This document shows positions 44,201 through 51,017 of a stretch of 64,000 nucleotides of DNA, one piece after another. Within the stretch, counting starts at the first letter, position 1, and each line of letters begins with the position of its first letter. The translations under genes and the position numbers were made by a program. The notes under the pieces are model-generated. The model was not told the origin of the DNA. It did not search any database and saw nothing but the letters and a program-made list of their open reading frames with translations. The stretch spans positions 4,579,001-4,643,000 of the forward strand of contig NZ_CP119677.1 of NCBI RefSeq assembly GCF_029318685.1, read 5' to 3'. This stretch comes from Ruminiclostridium papyrosolvens DSM 2782 (GTDB lineage Bacteria; Bacillota; Clostridia; Acetivibrionales; DSM-1351).

Positions 44201-47037
44201 GCGTCTAAAGCTGAGGGATGCAGCCCAAAAGCTTCCCTGACTTTTTTATCAAGATTATTTAAGTTAAATTGTGACCATGCAGCTGTATCATTCCTTTTAA
44301 CACTATTGAGCAATTTGAAGTTTGTACCGTAGTTAATACCCGTATAACTGAAATAGTTATAAAAACTTTCAATATTTAAAGCACCAGCCGTGTTTAGCTT
44401 CAATGCTTCCAAAGCATTATCAATACTGTCCCTGTCTGTAACGGTTTTTAATTTGCCTTTGGCATGTTCCTGCCATTGGTGGCTCTCACAGTCTGCAACA
44501 CAACTGTATATTGAAAAGTTTGTTGTATTTCCGCTTTTATCAAGCCTTATATGCAGCTGTGTTTTTGCCTTTACGATTAGAGGTTTATAAACAACAAAGT
44601 CATTGATTTCTTTTACACAATTATTATAAAACTTCTGTCCTGCCCTATAAACGGCATCCAAGTAAGCAGCTGCCGGTAGAACAGCATTTTCCTGAACTTT
44701 ATGATCTGTATAGAAAGTGATATCTTTTTCATTGAAATTTATAGAGTAAATCCCGCAATCAAAGGATTTATAAAGTTCCTTCAGCTCCGATAAAACTCCT
44801 GTGGGCTCTTCAATTTGTTCCTGCTGCTTTTCCTCCGAATCCAGCCTGTATGTATTACGTTCAAAAGGATATGTGGGCAACTCAGTTTTATATATATTTT
44901 CATTCATATACAAGTTTGTCCAATTAAAATCTATGCCATTAACATATAAAAATGCTAATGAACTGTAAAAACAAGAACTTGATTTATACAGTTCATCCGA
45001 AGGAACTGTAATAATAAAATCGTTTTTACACTTTGCTTCTTCCCTTTGGTCGGCCTTGCATAAATCAAAAAGGCGTTCTTTAGAAGCCTTTAATGTTTTA
45101 TCAAAGCTTATTTCCTTTTTATCTATAATATTTTCGACTGTATCTTCAAAAGAACTAATACCCAATAATACAGAAGCTACATATAAATCCTTTTGGTCAC
45201 AATATATTATGGTGGAAGGTATAACTCCCAGTTTCATGAGAATTCTGAAATATAAATATTTGCATAATAATTGTTCTAAAGACGAACTATCTTCAAATGA
45301 AATGTTTTGTAAGCTTTTATCCTTAATAATAGACAGACAGCTTACAACTTCCTCTTTAATTATGTGAATATTTTTAACAGAATCATCTATATATTCTTCT
45401 CTTATCTGCCCGCTTAAATCAAAAACAATCTTTTTCTTATCCACACGGCTATTATTAATAAAATAGTCAGCAGAAGAGTTTGTAATTAAACCTTCTGTAA
45501 AGCTTTCAGAGGCTTCTATCAATTTATCGTGAAGCTGTACACTTGAGTCAACAACAAAGGCTGCTCTATAACGAAAAGCTGTTTTGCTTATATTGGAAGT
45601 AAAGCAGACTTCGTTAAACACAGCTTCTTTTTCAGATAAATATGTTATAAACCTTTCAGAAAGCATTTTTAAAGCCTTCTGTGTTTTTGCTGAAAAACAA
45701 AAAATATTAGGTTTTCCCTCACTGGTAACTTTCTCTACATTTGGCGCTTCCTGAAGAATAATATGAGCATTTGTCCCACCCATGCCAAAGGCACTTACCC
45801 CGGCTCTTTTTACTCCCTTTACATTCCACTGAGTCAGCGTATCATTTATTATAAAAGGTGAATCAACTATATCAATAAAATGGTTTACCTTATTTATATG
45901 TAACGTAGGAGGTATTTTACCGTTCTTTAAGGCCATAACAGTTTTTATTAATCCTGCAGCACCTGCCGCAGGCTCTAAATGGCCAATGTTAGACTTTACA
46001 GAACCTATTGCACAGAAGCCTTTTTTATCAGTGTACTTAGTATAGCTCTTTTTCAATGCCATAATTTCCGTAGGATCACCGATGGTTGTTCCGGTACCAT
46101 GAGTCTCAATGTAAGATATTGATTCAGGATTTATATTAGTTTTTTCAAATATCTTAGAAATCATATCTACCTGAGCTTCAGCATTAGTAGTTGTAAATCT
46201 TGAGGACCTGCCATCGTTATTAATCACAGCTCCTTTTATTACAGCATGTATATTGTCTTTATCTTCTATTGCTTTTTCAACAGGCTTGAGCAGTAACATG
46301 CCTATTCCTTCGCCTGATACAATTCCGTTGGCATTTTCGTCAAAGGTTTTACAACGGCCTTCCTTAGACAGCACATTCATTTTGCTCAGCAGCATATAAT
46401 GCTGTGCTGAAAAATGTATGTATACCCCCCCTGCCAGTGCCATAGAACATTCATCATTTAAAATGCTCTTACATGCCTCATGTATTGCTACAAGTGATGA
46501 AGAACATAGAGTATCTATAGCAATACTCGGCCCCTTCAAATTTAAATGAAAAGATATTCTATTAGGTATGAATCCAAGAAGACTGCTGGTAAACATGTGT
46601 CCTTCCAAATTGGTTTTGGATGTTAATACTTTATCAAAATAACCTCTGCCCATTACCCCTAAGTATACTCCGGTGTCTGAATTTTCAAGGCCTGTTGGGC
46701 TGTAACCTGCATTTTCAATGGTTTCATAGGCTACTTCAAGAGCTTTTCTTTGCTGAGGGTCGATAAATGGTGCCTCTTTAGGCGCTATATTAAAGAACAT
46801 GGGGTCAAACTCATAAGAATTTTCAATAATACCACCCCAACAGGAATAAGTCTTATTGCTTTCTTCTTTGTTATCTGAATAGTATTTCTCAACGTCCCAA
46901 CGTTCTTGCGGAATTTTACTTATACAATCTAATCCTTGTTCAAGGTTTGTCCAGTATTCTTCTAAATTCCTGGCTTTAGGAAATATCCCAGACATACCGA
47001 TTATAGCTATATCCCCTTTATTAAAATTCCCTCTCAT
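38269..47037 (-). CDS. type I PKS, two modules without a working AT (PKS I)
   Basis: 2922 residues. Module 1: KS about 8-430 (Cys178 in an unusual DTLCSSS, HGTGT, NIGHLE), AT remnant about 433-725, DH about 747-1025 (DHKVQENAVLP, HPSALDAAFQ), KR about 1040-1500 (GGAGGIG, FSSIS, CDYAAAN, intact), then two tandem ACPs near 1516-1600 and 1622-1702. Module 2: KS about 1743-2165 (Cys1910, DTACSSS), a short linker in place of AT, KR about 2325-2765 (intact, SDYAAAN), ACP (SEYGIDS), and a C-terminal docking helix (MLYEGKLTVDEVLEYM). The chain begins directly with KS, without the N-terminal docking helices of PKS II-IV, so it probably accepts a starter from a discrete carrier. AAGGAG precedes the ATG. 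Neither module can select an extender unit alone. Confidence 0.93.
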   Translation of the reverse strand: MRGNFNKGDIAIIGMSGIFPKARNLEEYWTNLEQGLDCISKIPQERWDVEKYYSDNKEESNKTYSCWGGIIENSYEFDPMFFNIAPKEAPFIDPQQRKALEVAYETIENAGYSPTGLENSDTGVYLGVMGRGYFDKVLTSKTNLEGHMFTSSLLGFIPNRISFHLNLKGPSIAIDTLCSSSLVAIHEACKSILNDECSMALAGGVYIHFSAQHYMLLSKMNVLSKEGRCKTFDENANGIVSGEGIGMLLLKPVEKAIEDKDNIHAVIKGAVINNDGRSSRFTTTNAEAQVDMISKIFEKTNINPESISYIETHGTGTTIGDPTEIMALKKSYTKYTDKKGFCAIGSVKSNIGHLEPAAGAAGLIKTVMALKNGKIPPTLHINKVNHFIDIVDSPFIINDTLTQWNVKGVKRAGVSAFGMGGTNAHIILQEAPNVEKVTSEGKPNIFCFSAKTQKALKMLSERFITYLSEKEAVFNEVCFTSNISKTAFRYRAAFVVDSSVQLHDKLIEASESFTEGLITNSSADYFINNSRVDKKKIVFDLSGQIREEYIDDSVKNIHIIKEEVVSCLSIIKDKSLQNISFEDSSSLEQLLCKYLYFRILMKLGVIPSTIIYCDQKDLYVASVLLGISSFEDTVENIIDKKEISFDKTLKASKERLFDLCKADQREEAKCKNDFIITVPSDELYKSSSCFYSSLAFLYVNGIDFNWTNLYMNENIYKTELPTYPFERNTYRLDSEEKQQEQIEEPTGVLSELKELYKSFDCGIYSINFNEKDITFYTDHKVQENAVLPAAAYLDAVYRAGQKFYNNCVKEINDFVVYKPLIVKAKTQLHIRLDKSGNTTNFSIYSCVADCESHQWQEHAKGKLKTVTDRDSIDNALEALKLNTAGALNIESFYNYFSYTGINYGTNFKLLNSVKRNDTAAWSQFNLNNLDKKVREAFGLHPSALDAAFQTAVSLIYDRVDNQGEPFLPFYIKNLTIFQNEINKSQYQVIANGQLNDEGSFKSNISILSESGAELVQVNGFCLKRSTVKTVNKDSDSYPLGLLENLEVPSWVIKDKDFVKEEKLEGRYLLFDAGDEFSTKLKELFAENQIEFIRVLKGGSFQKISEVEYTVRPGEQEDIRQLFTYTTRDFSKHNGILYLWMLEQRLKITCENIDSILKEDIFAIFILLKNIASIATGKIEKFIVVTEEAWKIDEQDAVRPECSLIWGLMKVVRKEFLSMNSMVVDINKNNIEASALNIYKELSCKALAPEVAYRNCQRFEFSLKKADKCEFNQSRKLKSEGTYLITGGAGGIGLSLAENIAISLKANIVLLGRRNFSELSKEQQERIQGLRSQGNKIDYVVGDVRDYDSMRNAVNSIKQKYNTIDGIFNTAGEIRDSLLKNKSIEDFNAVLAAKVKGTVILQELFKEEKIDFIMLFSSISSMEGILGQCDYAAANAFMDGMAESLTYGIHCLSINWSYWNAGMGAGYENIALKRGYRVLKPKEAAAAALHLATLNIRRAVLADKVKDEEPIVDTEMSVQKAEDLEGYLITKLSELLELPLEYLDTITSFTDLGMDSLLAVKFIEIINTELETELDATEIFDYQNVTKLAGYIAEKSSAQQVITAELKIKNTSELTYVPEDNTVQESISFKVYSFLKAKLSETLEIQEDFIDDYTSFMELGMDSILSAKFVEDIVSVLNIDIDPTTVFDYPNLEQLSKYIIEEFKDEVLKLDYLTCKTHQEALECSAQEVASALITGDNTSEVNEQDIAIIGMACRFPKARNIEEFWNNLANGISVSENYPEDRIDDSLEVYRSNDFKDRANSLYGSYLDEIDKFDSLFFEISPKEAELMDPQQRVLLEVVWKAFEHAALSKNTLSGSDTGVFVGACITEYMKYIKEYEALMGTGNELSILSNRISYIYNLKGPSLTVDTACSSSLVALDLACENILAGKCSMAVAAGINLILTPTFSIVFEKAGMLSKDGRCKTFDEGANGYLRGEGAGAVLLKPLKAALEDKDNILAVIKGTSINQDGHSNGLTAPNAQSQTEVILSAWEKGNIDPRTISMVEAHGTGTALGDPIEVKALTKAFRNFTKDNSFCAIGSVKTNIGHLEPAAGISGIIKTVLALNKKQIPPICNFNKLNSLINLVESPFYISDKLIPWKKEGDISRRAVVSSFGFGGTNAHVVLEEAPDKIKDTENGCIAHVIPFSAKNTDALTTSLQALKKYLSVNTSISLKDLSYTLFAGRDHYPYRISYIVEDINSLIEKIDATINNSLYINSIKPVSKDYNRRNIKSVFDLSRLASLYEGGSNIDWNEYFKNQCAYKIPLPEYPLVRKSYWATTKAVQEKRYTFIKKYLKEKPLIPVENEENAIYILVDENNDVIERLRTEFEALRITFVLVGLHNIGSVLSKSNADSFASIKIICSSIFDNHGNSEDYTYKSVLTLFNITRYLYDNNINKNIELINVSRHQEESRSADIAAGAAASAFCRIIPYEFPAYKSKSIILGRNYNIVDLIKEVIEADQTECVYLKDDRRFVEEYRKINLSDEGENVIGESSPTVIVTGGLSGAGFEICKQLINNKKARLVITGRTELEARKADNISEKLANLNELRVLSPDVSYIKADVSDFCEMKRVFEYTSLKYGEINGVIHCAGIIDSEHISIRSKSEESIKKVLLPKINGTLNIGNLAVGHKVKKVILFSSLAALAGFTGVGFSDYAAANGFLDAYSEYMSEKSDCKVISVNWPVWSETGMSNRGLTTKEGYSIKAENAVRAFEEIFESGFKGNIAIAGTETEKLISQLNDKKAIKPAEEKKQVKVRVKSPTSDADAAPKKLIKELLMDLLKLSEEDIDYDVDFSEYGIDSISLADMLGGIEKYYGKHFEPSIIIEYPNINQLGKYLGENFSVEEKLQVDKSDLSTLVRTEVLKMLYEGKLTVDEVLEYMMDKETAGNY
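41925..42490 (-). other. tandem ACP pair, module I-1
   Basis: Two carrier domains in a row with serines in DLGMDSLLAVKF and ELGMDSILSAKF and matching DYxN helices (FDYQNVTKLAGY, FDYPNLEQLSKY). Tandem ACPs usually raise flux or serve trans-acting enzymes. Both keep their serines. Confidence 0.85.
44860..45740 (-). other. vestigial acyltransferase region, module I-1
   Basis: Between KS and DH, the segment keeps AT-like landmarks at both ends (linker after KS, and LPTYPFERNTYR at the end) and a strand like LGVIPSTIIYCDQKDLYVAS where a real AT has its GHSxGEY. The nucleophile serine and its histidine are absent, as is the later xxFH motif. It is an eroded AT, probably only structural. Confidence 0.7.
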
Positions 47038-47058
47038 ACCTATTACTCCTTAAAGATA

Positions 47059-47313
47059 CTAATTCTTCATAAGCTTTTGTTCCAAATAATACAGTATATC
47101 TTCTAACGATCTTATAGCTGTAACCTGTTCAATATTAAAGGATATTTTAAATTGAGCTTCGACCTCCATAATTATAGTTAAATGCATTGAAGAGTCCCAC
47201 TCTCCTATGCTATCCTGATTTATTTCTTCATCGGGAGTAGTTTCGTCAATTCCTAACAAATCTGTTAATAGCTTTTTTAGTTTGCTATTAATAACATCCC
47301 TATCCATACCCAT
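47059..47313 (-). CDS. discrete acyl carrier protein, FkbJ-type partner of FkbH
   Basis: 84 residues. The attachment serine lies in IGEWDSSMHLTIIM, the WDS pattern typical of ACPs that accompany FkbH. GAGGTG precedes the ATG. It sits between the FkbH gene and the first PKS gene, 21 bases before the latter. The likely role is to hold the three-carbon unit made by FkbH and hand it to a KS or another enzyme. Confidence 0.88.
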   Translation of the reverse strand: MGMDRDVINSKLKKLLTDLLGIDETTPDEEINQDSIGEWDSSMHLTIIMEVEAQFKISFNIEQVTAIRSLEDILYYLEQKLMKN

Positions 47314-47344
47314 GTAACACCTCGTTAATAATAATTTAGTTCAA

Positions 47345-49024
47345 TCAATTCTTCTTAATCAGTTTTATGTACTCAGGATTACATATTTCATCAAGCTTAT
47401 AATGATAGTACATGTTTTCTCTCTTTATAAACCCGTTTTTTATAAGGAAATCAGCACAGGCCTTATTTTTTTCAGTAGGAATAAACTGAGCCCTGATGCT
47501 GCTTTTAAACTTATTAACTGCCAAATCCTTAATTACATAAAGCATAGATTTTTCTATACCTCTTCCCATAGCCCTACAACTAAGTAAAAAATCTCTTAAT
47601 ATAATATCTGATTGATTTATATCAAATGAGCAGAATCCAATCAGCCCATAACTTCCAAATCTATCTCTGGCATAGAATGCAAGCCCTGATGAGTTTTCCT
47701 TATTACAATAGGACATAATTTCCGACTGCCCCATTCTTCTTGTGATTAAATTAAACTGGTTTGTTTTATTGAATAACTGTGAAACTCTTTCTAAATTATT
47801 CTCATTTATAAATTCATAGCTAACCTCAAGCTCTATCTGGTACAGCCATCCTTCAATATCTCCAACGGCTTCTACCAACTTTTTTCTTTCCTGTTCCTGT
47901 TTATAAAGATCCGTTCTATGGCTATCCTCTAAACTGAAGGCTGCCTTATCAAAACACTTGAGACTATTTAAGGCACGAACGTAATAAATAGGGTCTTCCG
48001 GCCATTCCGGAACAAGAACTTGGGGAAGCTCACTGGCTACTCTTGATCTTTCAAAAGGACTATCATCAATAAAAACTATTGAATCCAAACCCAGATTTAA
48101 TTCCAAAGCCAATTCACTTATATTTTTTGCTTTGTCCTGCCAATTAATTTTGAAGGCTGTAAAATCTTCCTTTTGTAAAATCATCTCTGAATGATTTTCA
48201 ATGACATTCATAGCTGTGACTTCGTCATTTTTGCTGCACACTGCTAAAAGAATGCCCCTATTTTTCAGCTGCAGTAAATGCTTTTGAAAATCTGTAAAGG
48301 CCTCTCCTATGTAATCTATTCCCCCCAGCCGTATGCCCTGCATTCCATCTTCTCCTAAAATTCCTCCCCAAAGAATATTATCCAAATCAAGAACTAAAAG
48401 CTTTTTGGCTCTGCCTTTTACTGCATCATACACTGCTCTTATATCTTCCGAAGCTTGAGTAAATATGCTCTGAGTAAATGGGATTTTACCTAAGTACCAC
48501 AACTTCTCATCTTCAGCCTTTTCTGAAAGCTTAATCCACTGTTCTGTATTCAATAAAAAAACATTTGTTAAATCATCTAAGCTTTCTGAAAGCTTTAAAT
48601 TCATTTGCATTAATATATTATAAATACCCGCTGAGTGTTTAAAGTCTAAAATGCCGTTTCCTCTATAGCTGCTGTCTATTGTCCAGATAGGCACTATAAC
48701 CAGCTTGGCAGTTCTGGAAACCCTCCTTATATACTCTGAAAATTCCGCTACCTGCTGAAAGATTAACTCTATATCGAATTTATTTTGTGTACACAAATTG
48801 ACAAACTCATATATCTGACGACGAGGGTTTGTCCATAAAACTACTATATGTTCTTCTTCTCCACTCTCTGCACTGCATATTTCATCAATGCTTTGCCTTA
48901 CCTGGTCTATTGGATGAATAAAAATCTCCAGATTCTGTTCTGCAAATTGTTTTTTTAGTGCTGCGTGAAGGGGATTTATAGTAAAATCAGATACCAGCGA
49001 AAATTTTATTTTCCCTTTACTCAT
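47345..49024 (-). CDS. FkbH-like protein (HAD-type three-carbon loading enzyme)
   Basis: 559 residues in the usual three parts: an N-terminal region of about 200 residues, a HAD domain with LLVLDLDNILWGG near residue 211, VCSKND and FIDDSPFER, and a GNAT-like C-terminal third. FkbH proteins dephosphorylate a 1,3-bisphosphoglycerate-derived acyl group and load glyceryl onto an ACP, for methoxy- or hydroxymalonyl-ACP, or as a glycerate/lactate starter. The usual Thr after DLDN is Ile here. The start overlaps the previous stop, and the partner ACP follows 31 bases downstream, which fits a loading pair. No FkbI-type acyl-CoA dehydrogenase is visible, so a starter role seems at least as likely as an extender role. 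Confidence 0.9.
   Translation of the reverse strand: MSKGKIKFSLVSDFTINPLHAALKKQFAEQNLEIFIHPIDQVRQSIDEICSAESGEEEHIVVLWTNPRRQIYEFVNLCTQNKFDIELIFQQVAEFSEYIRRVSRTAKLVIVPIWTIDSSYRGNGILDFKHSAGIYNILMQMNLKLSESLDDLTNVFLLNTEQWIKLSEKAEDEKLWYLGKIPFTQSIFTQASEDIRAVYDAVKGRAKKLLVLDLDNILWGGILGEDGMQGIRLGGIDYIGEAFTDFQKHLLQLKNRGILLAVCSKNDEVTAMNVIENHSEMILQKEDFTAFKINWQDKAKNISELALELNLGLDSIVFIDDSPFERSRVASELPQVLVPEWPEDPIYYVRALNSLKCFDKAAFSLEDSHRTDLYKQEQERKKLVEAVGDIEGWLYQIELEVSYEFINENNLERVSQLFNKTNQFNLITRRMGQSEIMSYCNKENSSGLAFYARDRFGSYGLIGFCSFDINQSDIILRDFLLSCRAMGRGIEKSMLYVIKDLAVNKFKSSIRAQFIPTEKNKACADFLIKNGFIKRENMYYHYKLDEICNPEYIKLIKKN
49021..49024 (-). other. ATGA stop/start overlap, MaoC-SDR to FkbH
   Basis: The stop of the hydratase-SDR fusion overlaps the FkbH start. 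Coupling suggests that the two proteins serve the same step or the same carrier. Confidence 0.85.
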
Positions 49025-50178
49025 ATTCCTCCTCCCGTAATTGGTATATTAGTACCGTTTATAAATGAACCGCCTTCCCCACTAAGAAATAATATGGTTT
49101 TTGCCACTTCTGATACTTCAGCTAAACGGTTCATTGGATTTTTCTGCAATTCAGCATATTTAACACTATTCGATATATCTGTAGTCATATCCGTAATCAT
49201 CATTGAAGGAGATACCATATTAGCAGTAATCCCATATCTGCCCATATCGGCTGCTAAAGATTTTGTCAAACCCCAAAGAGCTTCTTTTCCAACTATATAG
49301 GGATACATGGACAAAGGTGGAGTTCCTAAAATATATGACGTACCAATATTTATTATCCTTCCATACTTTGCAGCCTTCATTCCAGCTGCGCAGACATCCA
49401 GAATTTCGATTAAACTCTTTATATAAACATTAATATATTCGTCCAGTACTCCATTAATGCTGCTTCCTAAACTTATCTTATTGGGAACGGGACTGGCAGC
49501 ATGGATTACTATATTGATAGGCATGAATTCCTTATTTACATTTATAATTAACTCTCTTAACTGCGATAGATTATTTAAATCACATAATACATTTCGTATT
49601 TTTCCGAGATAGTCTTTTTGGAGGTTATTTATTTCCACAGACTCTTTTCTGGACAAAACTACTACATTATAACCTTCTTTTAGCAGTTCTTTTGTTACTT
49701 CAAGTCCCACTCCTCCAGAACCTCCGGTGACTAAAGCACATCTTTTAGATATTTCTAACATAGGCAGACTCCTGTTTATTTTATTCAGGCACATAACCTT
49801 TGCCGTTCCTGATAATACTTTTTTAGTACCTTTCATTACTAATATCTGAAGTTTAGCAACTCCTACAGCTTCACTTCTTTGTATTATTTCAATTTCTATA
49901 TCAACGGTCTCATTCCAAAATACCGGAGACATAAAACTAATGTTCAAATCTGACCACAAAGCACCGTAACCGGGTAATTCAGTGCCTATAATTCTGCTAA
50001 TCTCTGATAATAGAATCGCACCGTGGCATACAGGGTTTTGAAACCCATAACTATATGCACCGTCTTCCGAGACATGTATCGGATTATCATCTCCGGAGAA
50101 ATTTCTGAAATCCATAACCATATCTTTTGTCATAGTAAAACTGGTTTTATACTTTTCCCCAACCTCAGGTAAATTCAT
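49021..50178 (-). CDS. MaoC-type hydratase/dehydratase fused to an SDR ketoreductase
   Basis: About 385 residues. Residues 5-135 are a MaoC/hot-dog domain (FSGDDNPIH and FQNPVCHGAILLSE, with the Asp and His of R-hydratases). Residues 148-385 are a FabG-like SDR: GGSGGVG cofactor loop, catalytic Ser in INIGTSY, YIVGK with Tyr and Lys, and a C-terminal ITGGG. The fusion could reduce a beta-keto group and then dehydrate it, or run the reverse way, on a carrier-bound chain. The ATG at 50178 follows GGTGAT; the in-frame GTG 12 bases upstream has no site of its own. Its TGA overlaps the ATG of the FkbH gene (ATGA). It could supply reduction and dehydration in trans to modules with a dead KR (inference). 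Confidence 0.85.
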   Translation of the reverse strand: MNLPEVGEKYKTSFTMTKDMVMDFRNFSGDDNPIHVSEDGAYSYGFQNPVCHGAILLSEISRIIGTELPGYGALWSDLNISFMSPVFWNETVDIEIEIIQRSEAVGVAKLQILVMKGTKKVLSGTAKVMCLNKINRSLPMLEISKRCALVTGGSGGVGLEVTKELLKEGYNVVVLSRKESVEINNLQKDYLGKIRNVLCDLNNLSQLRELIINVNKEFMPINIVIHAASPVPNKISLGSSINGVLDEYINVYIKSLIEILDVCAAGMKAAKYGRIINIGTSYILGTPPLSMYPYIVGKEALWGLTKSLAADMGRYGITANMVSPSMMITDMTTDISNSVKYAELQKNPMNRLAEVSEVAKTILFLSGEGGSFINGTNIPITGGGI

Positions 50179-50217
50179 AGCTATCACCACTATCTGATTA
50201 ATATAGTTATTTTTGAT

Positions 50218-50982
50218 TTACAGCCTGCTTGCAATTACTTCTCCCACTTCTTTAGAATTGTTCACAATATAATTGTGATTTCCAGTAACCTTTACAAGCT
50301 CACATATCTTGCAATAATTCTTCCAATCCTCCATATATCCGGGCTCAACCATATCATCGTCGTGACTGAAAATTATATGACTGGGACATTTTAAGAACAA
50401 TTCTTCAGTCTCTTTAAAGCTTTTGAGCAAACTATAATCCGCTTTTATGACCTTCATATAGGAATAAAAAAATATACTATTACTCTTACCCAATTGCTCA
50501 TATTTACCGCCGAGTTCTATCAAACCGTCTCTTATGCCCTCTTTAGTTTCAAAAATACCGGTACTCTCTACTTCCTTTGAAATATTATTTGGAGAAGTCG
50601 ATGCACTAATAAATATACCTTTAGGAGCTATTCCTGCCTTTTCAAGTTTAACTGCTAAAAGATATCCGATAATTCCGCCTAAACTGTGCCCCAAAATATA
50701 GAAATCCCTGTCCACGTATTTCAGTATTCCTTGATAGTATATTTCCACTAATTTATCCATATCGCAAATTAACTCCCCATTTACAACTCCATGTCCGGGG
50801 GGATCAATGGACACAATATTGACTAGGTGGGAAATGGCTTGTGACAGCATTCTAAAAGCAGTTGAGGTGCCTCCGATAAAAGGAAAGCAAAACATTAACG
50901 GCTTAGTTTCATCTTCTGAAAAAAACCTTAATGCAAATTTATTTTTACCTTCAATAATTGCAACTTTCTCTTTTCTTCTCAT
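50218..50982 (-). CDS. type II thioesterase, second copy
   Basis: 254 residues. MFCFPFIGGTS, SIDPPGHGV, the nucleophile in ILGHSLGGIIGY near residue 100, a likely acid in FSHDDDMVEP and His in VTGNHNYIV. It belongs to the same thioesterase II family as the gene at 55396 but is clearly diverged from it. The likely role is editing of carrier proteins. Possession of two such enzymes suggests that different carrier proteins, or different wrong acyl groups, need clearing; a release function for one of them cannot be excluded because the end of the PKS line is outside the window. Confidence 0.83.
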   Translation of the reverse strand: MRRKEKVAIIEGKNKFALRFFSEDETKPLMFCFPFIGGTSTAFRMLSQAISHLVNIVSIDPPGHGVVNGELICDMDKLVEIYYQGILKYVDRDFYILGHSLGGIIGYLLAVKLEKAGIAPKGIFISASTSPNNISKEVESTGIFETKEGIRDGLIELGGKYEQLGKSNSIFFYSYMKVIKADYSLLKSFKETEELFLKCPSHIIFSHDDDMVEPGYMEDWKNYCKICELVKVTGNHNYIVNNSKEVGEVIASRL

Positions 50983-51017
50983 TATTTCTCACCATTTCTG
51001 AGCAGTTATTGATAATT

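Noticed and set aside
1-47037. Repeated DNA blocks resembling direct repeats
   Set aside because: They are homologous KS, AT, KR and ACP domains that differ throughout at the codon level, not recent repeats or mobile elements.
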